Shown here: positions 47,829 to 55,254 of the stretch, one piece after another
Layout: the number at the start of each line of letters is the position of its first letter
Numbering within the stretch: the stretch's first letter is position 1
Assembly: GCA_035998445.1 (NCBI GenBank)
Contig: DASYHQ010000017.1
Span: 124,001 to 188,000 of the forward strand
DNA length: 64,000 nucleotides
Origin: Tepidisphaeraceae bacterium
Lineage (GTDB): Bacteria; Planctomycetota; Phycisphaerae; Tepidisphaerales; Tepidisphaeraceae
Direction: 5' to 3'
Position numbers and translations under genes: made by a program
Notes under the pieces: generated by a model
The model's database searches: none
Told to the model about the DNA's origin: nothing
What the model saw: the letters and a program-made list of their open reading frames with translations, nothing else

Positions 47829-48410
47829 ATGACTAAATCGATCAAACAGCCCGTCACCTATGCCTCAGTTCCCGCCATCGCTGCCCGGCGGCCCGTGCCA
47901 CGCTGGGTGATGATCGCCGTGTCGGCACTCGGCGGGACGTGCCTCGTTCTGCTCCTCGTCGCTGCTGCGACCGACCCGGAGCCGGCCCGGGCGGCGCGAA
48001 GCCTCGCGCGCGAGCATGGTTATGCAGCCTTGCTCGCAGGCGCTGCTATCGCAGCCCACTCCGCGCTGCGTCTGCGCAACCGGTCACAGGCTCGGCCGAC
48101 GAGCGTTCTCGCCGTCCTCTCGGTGCTGCTCGCGATCCTCAATCCGGTTGCCGTCGACCTGCTCTGCGGGTTGATCGGGATCGCGCGACTCAACGCCGGC
48201 GGCGGAAGCAGCGAGATGTACTCGTTCGCGGCGGGCCTCGCGGCGTTGGCCGTCGGCATTGTTGCGGCCGCCCGAGTCCACTATAGCCGTGGCCGAATCT
48301 CGGGCATGCGATGGGCCATCGTCGGCATCATGCTGGGGTTGCTATGGGTGGTCGGATGGATCCTGCTGGCCCTGATGTTCGCCATGGCAATGGGGAACGG
48401 CCGGTGGTGA
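47829..48410 (+). CDS. Multi-pass membrane protein of unknown function
   Basis: About 193 residues with five predicted helices: RWVMIAVSALGGTCLVLLLV, ALLAGAAIAAHSAL, VLAVLSVLLAILNPVAVDLL, FAAGLAALAVGIVAAA and WAIVGIMLGLLWVVGWILL. The last two thirds resemble DUF4190-type small membrane proteins. The start is the ATG at 47829; the frame opens at 47763 but that overlaps the previous gene. Confidence 0.65.
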   Translation: MTKSIKQPVTYASVPAIAARRPVPRWVMIAVSALGGTCLVLLLVAAATDPEPARAARSLAREHGYAALLAGAAIAAHSALRLRNRSQARPTSVLAVLSVLLAILNPVAVDLLCGLIGIARLNAGGGSSEMYSFAAGLAALAVGIVAAARVHYSRGRISGMRWAIVGIMLGLLWVVGWILLALMFAMAMGNGRW

Positions 48411-48524
48411 CGGAGCGACGAAGACACGGGCGGGCAAGCCGCCGGTGGCACCCGGCTGGACGAGGATCGACCGGCCGTCGCGGCGTCGCACCGTGTCACC
48501 CCCTCACCCTGTCACTTTCACCCC

Positions 48525-49202
48525 TCACGCCGCCCACTGCGACACGGCTCGGGTCGGGATGATCGTCTTCGGCATCGGGCCATCGGTGCCGAAGTGGACG
48601 TTGAACTGCGCCCACGACCCGACCGCCCGCGAGCGCACCGCCCGCACTCGGTACATCATGCTCGGCGTGCCCGCAGGCACGGTGGTGTCGACGAACTTGC
48701 GCTTGCCGGCGGTGCCGATGAACTGCGATGGCGCGCCGTCGCCCAAACTGCGATAGACCTGGTACATCGTCCCCGCCGCCCCGCGCGGCTGCTTGCATTG
48801 CCACGACAACTCGACCCACCCCAGGACCGTCAGCGTGACCGTAAACCGCTCCGGCGTGCCGGGCGGCGCGATGGGTGAGGCCTGCGCCGGCGCGGGCAGG
48901 TGCGCCATGCCGTACACGTGGTCGCCGCCGAGGCGCGCCGCGCCGCGGATCTTCGACACCGCCGCCGCCCCCATCCGTGCCATCGCCTCGTCGGCGGTCG
49001 CCAGCCGCTGCGTCGCCATCTGTGCCGCGGTCCGCGCCGCTTGCGCCGCCTGGTACGCCACCTTGGTCGCCTCGACCGCCACCGTCAGGTCCGCCAGTTC
49101 ACCATCGCTCAGCCCAAGCGCCTCGGCGTGTTCCTGCCACACCGCCAACCGAAGCCTGTAGAACTCGATCCGCTCCGCCTGCTTCTCCGGCACCACCCGC
49201 AT
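48525..49202 (-). CDS. Fibronectin type III domain protein
   Basis: A 225-residue cytoplasmic-type protein. The N-terminal half is helical (PEKQAERIEFYRLRLAVWQE, ALGLSDGELADLTVAVEATK, then Ala/Gln-rich AAQAARTAAQMATQRL). The C-terminal half is one FN3-like domain (VTLTVLGWVELSWQCKQPRG, GTMYQVYRSLGDGAPSQFIG, MMYRVRAVRSRAVGSWAQ). The start is the ATG at 49202, six bases after AGGAG. Similar proteins occur, from memory, in verrucomicrobia and planctomycetes, with no known role. Confidence 0.72.
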   Translation of the reverse strand: MRVVPEKQAERIEFYRLRLAVWQEHAEALGLSDGELADLTVAVEATKVAYQAAQAARTAAQMATQRLATADEAMARMGAAAVSKIRGAARLGGDHVYGMAHLPAPAQASPIAPPGTPERFTVTLTVLGWVELSWQCKQPRGAAGTMYQVYRSLGDGAPSQFIGTAGKRKFVDTTVPAGTPSMMYRVRAVRSRAVGSWAQFNVHFGTDGPMPKTIIPTRAVSQWAA

Positions 49203-49287
49203 AATTCCACTCCTCTCGTCCCACGAACCCCGACACATGCCCCGCCACGTCCGCGGCCCGCAGAGCACTGCCGACAGGCCGATTCGC

Positions 49288-49350
49288 GGTAGCACGGGTT
49301 TTCAACCCGTGTTGAACTAAGAAGACACGGGTTGCAAACCCGTGCCACGG
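49288..49350. repeat. REP-like inverted pair, family I
   Basis: GTAG directly followed by the hairpin cacgggtt-ttc-aacccgtg, then a 13-bp spacer and the inverted unit ending CACGG. The outer ends match those of family D. Spurious ORFs cross it. Confidence 0.8.
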
Positions 49351-49537
49351 CCGACCTGAAACCGACCTCACGCCCACCCCGCCCCCACTCGGGCCGCAAC
49401 GACTCGTCATGCGGTGAAAGACCCTTCCGTAGAACGGCTGCGCGTCGATTTAAGATCGACTTGTTGCCCTCGACCGCTTAACACATTCCTCCAAAAGCCA
49501 CGAAAACCCCCACCCGCCCCTGAAAACGCCACGAGCA

Positions 49538-49810
49538 TCCGTGCGACCGCAGCATTCCTCCGTGCGAACCGGATACTTGCTCGTGCGAACGAGACGTTCC
49601 CCCGTGCGAACGGGACACTTGCTCGTGCGAATGCCGCATTCGCACGAGCAAATGTCGTATCCGCACGAGCGAACGGCGCATCCACTCGGGAACACGGCGC
49701 ATCCGCCCGCGCGCCCGCGCCGTTCCCTCGTGCGGCGGGGGCATCCACGCGCATGGATGCCCCCGCCGCACGCCCAATCACCATCCCCGCACGAACGACC
49801 TGCCCATCCG
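49538..49810. repeat. 21-bp minisatellite, 13 units
   Basis: GTGCGA recurs at 49541, 49562, 49583, 49604 and 49625, exactly 21 bp apart. From 49636 on, the units carry the reverse complement GCACGAG in the same 21-bp register. The turn is a 13-bp-arm palindrome at 49622-49648. Several frames are open on both strands with 7-residue repeats (FARANAA, LARANET and the like). No ribosome binding site or domain supports a gene. Confidence 0.85.
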
Positions 49811-49930
49811 TCGGGTTGACACGGCCGTCGCGCACACCTGGTCCCCCACCCGCCCGATCCGGCAAGCAGAACGCGTGGTAGGTCCCGACACACGTCCGAA
49901 CTAATACAGGAGCCCGACGTTCGCCTCTTC

Positions 49931-50069
49931 CCGTGGCATGGGCGTCTCGCCCATGCGTGTCGATTGGAACGGGAAACCCGATTTGGTTGTTACCGCGCCG
50001 ACCCGGCCGCTGAATGGAATAGCCTCTTCCGGCCCCACTACACGCATGGGCGAGACGCCCATGCCACGG
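49931..50069 (+). repeat. REPIN-like element, family D copy 3 (139 bp)
   Basis: Same ends and core as 18034-18173 and, reversed, 4290-4428. GTGG then catgggcg-tct-cgcccatg at the left, inverse at the right. The 49203-50272 gap contains this, family I, the minisatellite and the inverted repeat at 50157 but no supported gene. Confidence 0.85.
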
Positions 50070-50156
50070 TCCGAACCCCCGCGGCCTCGCGCCGCCGCCG
50101 CCGAGCGACAGCGATTGACAATTCCATCAACCGCCGCGCCGGTCTATCACCATCAG

Positions 50157-50244
50157 CCGGGTGCCACGATCCGGTACTCCGGGTCGTGTGCGAATCGCGC
50201 GGCCGGGCCAGGCACGACCCGGAGTACCGGATCGTGGCACCCGG
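50157..50244. repeat. Perfect inverted repeat, 32-bp arms
   Basis: The left arm begins CCGGGTGCCACGATCCGGTA and the right arm (50213-50244) is its exact reverse complement over all 32 bases, around a 24-base GC-rich loop. It ends 28 bases before the GTG of the next gene. Confidence 0.9.
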
Positions 50245-50272
50245 CGTCGGCCGTTCTGATACACTGCCCCTC

Positions 50273-50764
50273 GTGCCGCCCATCAATCTCGATTACGCGC
50301 CGGGCCCGGAGTTTGACACGGGCCGATTCGTTGCGCGTTACCTTCAGGTGCTGGCGTGGCTGATGATCGGATCGATGGTTCTCGAGCCGATCATCTCCGA
50401 TTCGCTGCACATCGACCTATCGCCGATCTTGTTGTTCTGGGCGGCATCGGCGTTGAAGCGGCGGAGCCGGACGGCGCGGAAGTGGGTGCTGGTGCTGGGC
50501 GGCCTTACGCTGTGCGGCCTCGCGATCCTGCTCGTGCAGGGGACCGTTAGCGGGACGATGGGGATGACGGTGAAGATCGGGACGCATCCCATCGCCAACC
50601 CCCCGTTGTGGCTGTTCGCTTCGGTGACGGTACTGAGCGCCGGCGTGGTCGCGGTGCCGTTTGCCGTCCTGCTGTCAGACCGTGCGAGCAAGCAGTTTGG
50701 TGTCGTCGCGCGAACGGATGCGGAAACGGAGGCGTTAGCCGATCGTTTGTCGCAGGTACGGTGA
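50273..50764 (+). CDS. Four-helix membrane protein, unknown function
   Basis: A 163-residue protein starting at GTG 50273 (PPINLDYAPGPEFDTGRF). Four hydrophobic segments: YLQVLAWLMIGSMVLEPII, LSPILLFWAASAL, WVLVLGGLTLCGLAILLV and LWLFASVTVLSAGVVAVPF, then a polar tail (ARTDAETEALADRL). No ribosome binding site is obvious; the perfect inverted repeat just upstream may affect expression. No family is recognised. Confidence 0.6.
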   Translation: MPPINLDYAPGPEFDTGRFVARYLQVLAWLMIGSMVLEPIISDSLHIDLSPILLFWAASALKRRSRTARKWVLVLGGLTLCGLAILLVQGTVSGTMGMTVKIGTHPIANPPLWLFASVTVLSAGVVAVPFAVLLSDRASKQFGVVARTDAETEALADRLSQVR

Positions 50765-50830
50765 ACGCGCTGGTCGACGACGAATGGGGAATGGCGCCGC
50801 CGCACCCGCAGACCGAGCAAGACCTGTTCT

Positions 50831-51316
50831 ATGTTGACACCGGAACACGCGCAAGATTCGAAGGCGGCGAGCGGCGCGGCGCAGATGCTCCTGGCGTTCC
50901 TGCGCGAGCATGACGCGGCGTGCCCGGTGTGTGGGTACAACCTGCGGGCGCTAACGCGGCCGGTCTGTCCGGAGTGCGGGCATGAGCTCGTGCTGACGGT
51001 CGGGGCGGCGCGGGTGCGGTTGGGGTGGTTGATGGCGGCGGTGGCGCCGGGGTTCTTCTCGGGCATCGCGGCGGTCTTCCTGCTCGTCCCGGTCGTTGGG
51101 CGGTTGATCTGGGGCGATGGGCGGATGTCGCCGGCGCTGAACGCGCTGGTGGTGTTCGGGCTGGGCAGCGGTGGGTTTGCGATCTATCTCGCGAGAACGC
51201 GCAGCCGGTTCCTCGCCCAGCCGCGGGCGCGGCAGCGATGGTGGACGCTGGGCATCTGGCTGGTTCACGTGGCGGCGCTGGGGCTGCTGATCGTGCTGGG
51301 GCCGCGGTACCTTTGA
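50831..51316 (+). CDS. Membrane protein with planctomycete-type zinc ribbon
   Basis: A 161-residue protein. Its N-terminal zinc ribbon CPVCGYNLRALTRPVCPECG is followed by three helices (FFSGIAAVFLLVPVVGRLIW, ALVVFGLGSGGFAIYL, LGIWLVHVAALGLLIVLG). The same ribbon type occurs at 40285 and 60985. Likely a small membrane-bound factor; role unknown. It starts 66 bases after the previous gene and may share its transcript. Confidence 0.68.
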   Translation: MLTPEHAQDSKAASGAAQMLLAFLREHDAACPVCGYNLRALTRPVCPECGHELVLTVGAARVRLGWLMAAVAPGFFSGIAAVFLLVPVVGRLIWGDGRMSPALNALVVFGLGSGGFAIYLARTRSRFLAQPRARQRWWTLGIWLVHVAALGLLIVLGPRYL

Positions 51317-51364
51317 GGGCAATCGCAGGTGCAGTTGAAGTCAGTCGACGAAGGAGAATGAACC

Positions 51365-52423
51365 ATGTCTCGCAACTGGGCCATCGTGCTCGTATTGGCG
51401 TGGGTGACCGGGTGCAGGACGATCGCGATGGCGGCGGAGGGGCCCGTGCGGATTGGGGTGTTGGCGGCGCAGCCGGATGCGTGGTTCGGTACGCCGGCGC
51501 AGCAGGAGGCGATCGACCGGGTGCTCAGTTGGCAGACGCCGCTCGGCGGGTGGGCCAAGGAGTACGACGCCGGCCGGGCGCGCGTGGGCGACGAGCCGTA
51601 CGGCGCCTACGACGGGCTGGCCACCATCGACAACGGCGCGACGTACACCGAACTGCGGTTGCTTGCACGCGCGCACCGGCTGACGCCGCGGGCCGACGCG
51701 CTGGCGGCGTTCAACCGCGGGCTCGACTTCCTGCTGGACTGGCAGTACCCCTCGGGCGGGTGGTCGCAGCGGATGCCGCGGACGAAGAAGTACCCGCGCA
51801 TGATCACGTTCAACGACGACGCGATGATCAACGTCCTGAAGCTGCTGCAGGACGTCGTGCATCACCCCGACTTCCGCTTCGTGGACGACGCCCGCCGTAC
51901 GCGTGCCGAGCGGGCGGTGCGGCTGGGCGTGGAGTGCATCTTGAAGTGCCAGATCGTCCGCGACGGCGTGCTGACCGGCTGGGGCGCGCAGCACGACCCG
52001 GACACGTTCGAGCCGACCGGCGCGCGCCCGTTCGAGCTGCCGTCGCTGAGCGGGCAGGAAGGGGCGAACGTCGCGCTGTTCCTGATGTCGCTCGATAAGC
52101 CCGACGCCCGCGTCCGCCGGGCCGTTCACGCGGCGGCGGCGTGGTTCGAATCGGTCAGGATCCCCGGTTATCGCCTGATCGATGAGCGCGACGAAAATGG
52201 CAAGCTGATCCTGCGGCTGGCGAAGGACCCCGACGGCGTGACGTGGGCCCGGTTCTACGCGCTGGACGACCAGCGCCCGCTGTTCGCCGACTGGGAGGCC
52301 CGCGTCTACGCACGCTACGAGGACCTGCCCGACGAGCGTCGCAACGGGTATCGCTGGTACGGCGACTGGGGCCTGCGCGTCGCCAGTGAGTACACCCAGT
52401 GGCGCGCCCGCCACGGCGAGTAA
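51365..52423 (+). CDS. Pectate lyase, family PL10
   Basis: A 352-residue exported protein. The signal ends in a lipobox-like WVTGC at residues 13-17, so it may be a lipoprotein. The enzyme has the PL10 blocks PLGGWAKEYD, ATIDNGATYTELRLLARA, DFLLDWQYPSGGWSQ, ITFNDDAMINVLKLLQDV and GWGAQHDPDTFEPTGARP. It cleaves pectic polygalacturonate by beta-elimination with calcium. AAGGAG lies before the ATG. It heads a small plant-polysaccharide set (VOC protein, DUF1961, GH92). Confidence 0.93.
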   Translation: MSRNWAIVLVLAWVTGCRTIAMAAEGPVRIGVLAAQPDAWFGTPAQQEAIDRVLSWQTPLGGWAKEYDAGRARVGDEPYGAYDGLATIDNGATYTELRLLARAHRLTPRADALAAFNRGLDFLLDWQYPSGGWSQRMPRTKKYPRMITFNDDAMINVLKLLQDVVHHPDFRFVDDARRTRAERAVRLGVECILKCQIVRDGVLTGWGAQHDPDTFEPTGARPFELPSLSGQEGANVALFLMSLDKPDARVRRAVHAAAAWFESVRIPGYRLIDERDENGKLILRLAKDPDGVTWARFYALDDQRPLFADWEARVYARYEDLPDERRNGYRWYGDWGLRVASEYTQWRARHGE

Positions 52424-52432
52424 AGGAGCATG

Positions 52433-52810
52433 ATGGAACTGCCGGCAACACTGGACCTGCGTGCCTTCCTGCCCGCGAAGGACTTCGGCGTGTCGAAGAA
52501 GTTTTACGCGGCGATGGGATTCACCAAGACATGGGAAGGCGACCGGATGGCCGAGTTTCGCATCGGGCACAGCGGCTTCTTCCTGCAGGACTATTACCAG
52601 GAGGCGTGGGCTCAAAACTGCATGATGAACCTGGTCGTGCCCGACGTGGCCGCGTGGCACGCGCACGTGCGCAGCGCGAAGTTGGTCGAGGCGTTTCCCG
52701 GCGTGAAGGTCAGCGAGCCGACGGTGCAGCCAGTCGGCATCATCCTCTACGTCCACGACCCCGCCGGCGTCCTCTGGCACATCCAACAGCGACCGACGAC
52801 GGTCGATTAG
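52433..52810 (+). CDS. VOC-fold (glyoxalase-like) protein
   Basis: A 125-residue vicinal-oxygen-chelate protein: LDLRAFLPAKDFGVSKKFYA, MGFTKTWEG, FRIGHSGFFLQD, MNLVVPDVAAW and ILYVHDPAGVLWHI. Two adjacent ATGs (52430 and 52433) follow AAAGGAG; the second has the better spacing. It starts within 10 bases of the pectate lyase stop, so the two are one transcription unit. Substrate unknown. Confidence 0.82.
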   Translation: MELPATLDLRAFLPAKDFGVSKKFYAAMGFTKTWEGDRMAEFRIGHSGFFLQDYYQEAWAQNCMMNLVVPDVAAWHAHVRSAKLVEAFPGVKVSEPTVQPVGIILYVHDPAGVLWHIQQRPTTVD

Positions 52811-52846
52811 CGGACCAGTTCAGCGAACGGATCAGACGAGCACCGC

Positions 52847-53548
52847 CTACGGCTGCACGCGCACCTCGTGGACCAGCAGGTTGGCGTACTCGGCGATCAT
52901 GGGGGTCATCTGGCGGAAGCCGATCTTGCCACCGGTGAGGGTGGGGCCGAACGCACGGCCATCGTCGATCCAATGGAACAACACCAGTGGCGGGTTGTCG
53001 CCCTGGCCGATCGAGAAGCGCACGTGCGGGCCGGCCTTGATCAGTTCCACCTGGTATGGGCCGACGGCATCGGGCACGCCTGGCAGCGGGTCGGCACCTT
53101 GGGCGACGAGGTGAAAGCCGTGGCTCTTGCGCAAATTGCAGGTGGTGAAGGCGCGTTCGCTAACGTGCTTGCGGCGGAAGTAGCTGACGTGCAGCGCGTC
53201 GATGTCGCCGTGGTGGTACTGCTCGTACGGCCCGCTGCGCGGGGCAAGAGCGGGGTCGAACAGATCCTGCCCGGCCCGCCCGCGGGCGGCGAAGAAGAGA
53301 ATGCAGAGCCCGGGCTCGCGGATGGGGTAAAAGTCCCAGGTGATGGCGACGTTGTCGGGCAGCTCGCGGTCGCACCAATGGACGATGTTGGCCCGCTGCC
53401 CATCGGCGGGATCGCGCGTGCCCTCGAGGCGCATCCGCTTCATCGGAAAGCTGACCGCCGCCTCCCCTTCCATGCGAAACCCCGCCACGTCCGCCGGCGA
53501 CGCGAGCGGATTGGAATAGACGAGTTCGCCGATCTCGAAGCGGGGCAT
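52847..53548 (-). CDS. DUF1961 (YesU-like) carbohydrate-associated protein
   Basis: A 233-residue jelly-roll protein: FRMEGEAAVSFPMKRMRLEG, VAITWDFYPIREPGLCILFF, YHHGDIDALHVSYFRR, TTCNLRKSHGFHLVAQGADP, HVRFSIGQGDNPPLVLFHW and GKIGFRQMTPMIAEYANLLV. This is DUF1961, whose Bacillus member YesU lies in the rhamnogalacturonan gene cluster. It probably binds or modifies plant polysaccharide fragments, and the pectate lyase 1.1 kb away supports this. Convergent with the VOC gene. Confidence 0.85.
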   Translation of the reverse strand: MPRFEIGELVYSNPLASPADVAGFRMEGEAAVSFPMKRMRLEGTRDPADGQRANIVHWCDRELPDNVAITWDFYPIREPGLCILFFAARGRAGQDLFDPALAPRSGPYEQYHHGDIDALHVSYFRRKHVSERAFTTCNLRKSHGFHLVAQGADPLPGVPDAVGPYQVELIKAGPHVRFSIGQGDNPPLVLFHWIDDGRAFGPTLTGGKIGFRQMTPMIAEYANLLVHEVRVQP

Positions 53549-53750
53549 GGGGTCAACTCTTCCGTCAATAAAGCTATCGAGGTTGGCTTAAATTGTCGCC
53601 GTGCGAGGGCGCGAACGGTTACAATCTAGCAGGCATCGCCGGGGCCGCAATGGCGGCGAGCTTCCGGTTCCGCTCGCGTTGGACTGATGCGCGTCCAAAC
53701 GTGTCGTCGTCCTGAGAGCATGTGCAGGTCGCGATCGGAGCGGGTCTTCA

Positions 53751-53946
53751 CCGTAGCATGGGCGTCCGGCCCATGGTGTCGGTACGCCGACACGTCGGAT
53801 GGTACGCCCTCCGAATCAGCAATCGCGCCAGCGAAGGAATCGCTGAAAGCCCGAGGAGCAGATCGCTTACGCTCGTTAGCTCGGGCCGAGTACGGCCCGA
53901 CACCGCGGGGTACCGCGGCTCCACGGGCGGGCCGCCCGTGCTACGC
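53751..53946. repeat. REPIN-like element, family D' copy 1 (196 bp)
   Basis: GTAG plus hairpin catgggcg-tccgg-cccatg at the left, and the inverse GGGCGG..CCGCCCGTGCTACG at the right. The long core shares blocks with 63558-63754 (GGTACGCCGAC, GTCGGATGGTACGCC, GTACGGCCCGACACCGCGGG). The rest of the 53549-53979 gap shows nothing. Confidence 0.85.
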
Positions 53947-53979
53947 GCGGGGAACGCGTTCTGGGTCAGGCTGTGTTGC

Positions 53980-55110
53980 TCACGCCGCCGGTTGGCCGTC
54001 GCTGCCTTTGTCGATGGCGGTGATCAGGTCGCGCAGGGCGTGGTCGTCGGTGTGGCGCATGCGGTCGTGCAGGATGCGGCGGAGCTCGGGGTGCCAGCGT
54101 TCGCTTTCGGTGGCGCGGATCGCCTCGGCGAGCAGGCGCGTCGAGGCCTCGCGGCGCTCAGCTTCGGCGCGGGCGCGGCGGCTGCGCGTCAGCACGATGG
54201 CCAGCCAGATGATCAGGCCGAGCACGATCAGCCCGAGCACGATCGCGGTCAACATGATCAAGGACAGGCCTTGACCGAGGAGGCCGCTGCGGCCGATGAG
54301 CAGCGAGCCGGGTTGGTTGTCGGGACCGAGGACGTTCATCTCGACCAGCGCGTCGCGCAGTCCTAAAAACGTCTCGCGCGACATAGCCCGGCTGGTGCCG
54401 CTGAGCGCCTGCGTCAGCTGGGCCTGCTCGGTGCCCTCCATCAGCGCGGCGGTCTCAGCTTCGACCGTCTTGCGAATGGTGGGGCCAAGCTGTTCGTCCA
54501 CCGTGCGTGCCAGCGCCGGGCCGATCTGCCGTTCCAAGCCTTGGCCGATCGCGCTGCTGACGGGCTCGGCGATCGCGGGGGCGATTTCCTGCACGTAGCC
54601 GGCGACGACGGCGCGGCTGGCGTCGTCCTCCATCGTGGCGGCCAGTTCGGACGCGAGCTGGCTGACCGCCGTGCGCGTGCCGCGCGCGATCGCGGGGGCA
54701 AGCTCGCGCTCGATGGCGCCGCCGGCGACCGTCATGTTCTGCTCGATCGCGCGGGAGATGGCGGGGCTGAGGTGCTGGTCGAGCCCACGGGCGACGGCCT
54801 GCATCACGCTGTCGACGATTTGCCCCGAGAGGCCCGGCGCGCGGTCGACAAGCTGTCGTGCCTCGGCGGGCAGATCGGCGTCATTCGGCACCTCGCCCAT
54901 CAGCCCCTGCACGAGCCCCTTTGCGACAGCGGCCGAGAGGCGGGTGGCGACCTCATCGAGCGCGGCCTTGTTCTCCGGTGACGAGAGTTCCTGCAATGTC
55001 GATTTGGCCCCGGCGGGCGCGGCCTTCTCCGCGACGCGCTTCGCCTGTTGTGCGCAGCCAACAGTTCCGATGAAGAGCAGTGCGATGGTGAGAAGGCGTA
55101 GTGTGCGCAT
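53980..55110 (-). CDS. Lipoprotein with long helical region and one TM helix
   Basis: A 376-residue protein with a lipoprotein signal (MRTLRLLTIALLFIGTVGC). Residues 30-240 are Ala-rich amphipathic segments (AARQLVDRAPGLSG, QAVARGLDQHLSPAISRAIE, GQGLERQIGPALARTVDEQL) resembling repeated helical hairpins. A transmembrane helix follows (LIMLTAIVLGLIVLGLIIWL), then a charged C-terminal region (RRARAEAERREASTRLLAEA) that should lie in the cytoplasm. It may link the periplasm and cytoplasm mechanically. No family recognised. Confidence 0.7.
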   Translation of the reverse strand: MRTLRLLTIALLFIGTVGCAQQAKRVAEKAAPAGAKSTLQELSSPENKAALDEVATRLSAAVAKGLVQGLMGEVPNDADLPAEARQLVDRAPGLSGQIVDSVMQAVARGLDQHLSPAISRAIEQNMTVAGGAIERELAPAIARGTRTAVSQLASELAATMEDDASRAVVAGYVQEIAPAIAEPVSSAIGQGLERQIGPALARTVDEQLGPTIRKTVEAETAALMEGTEQAQLTQALSGTSRAMSRETFLGLRDALVEMNVLGPDNQPGSLLIGRSGLLGQGLSLIMLTAIVLGLIVLGLIIWLAIVLTRSRRARAEAERREASTRLLAEAIRATESERWHPELRRILHDRMRHTDDHALRDLITAIDKGSDGQPAA

Positions 55111-55254
55111 CGTTGCGAGCCCGCCGCACGCGATGTGCCGTGGCGGTCGTTTACCGAATCTCCTGAGAACGAGCGCGCCGGAGGATGATCGGCGACCTCG
55201 TCAGGACAGGGCCATCCGTGGCATGCAGGTTTGGCCGTCATTACACTGCGCGGC

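Noticed and set aside
49538-49810. CRISPR-like array
   Set aside because: Units are contiguous at 21 bp without unique spacers, and no cas genes are near.
49407-49893. Overlapping ORFs of about 92-155 residues in the minisatellite
   Set aside because: Open frames on both strands follow from the 21-bp unit being a multiple of three. None has a ribosome binding site or a domain.
51341-52786. 481-residue reverse ORF over the pectate lyase
   Set aside because: Shadow of the PL10 and VOC genes on the other strand; composition typical of antisense frames.
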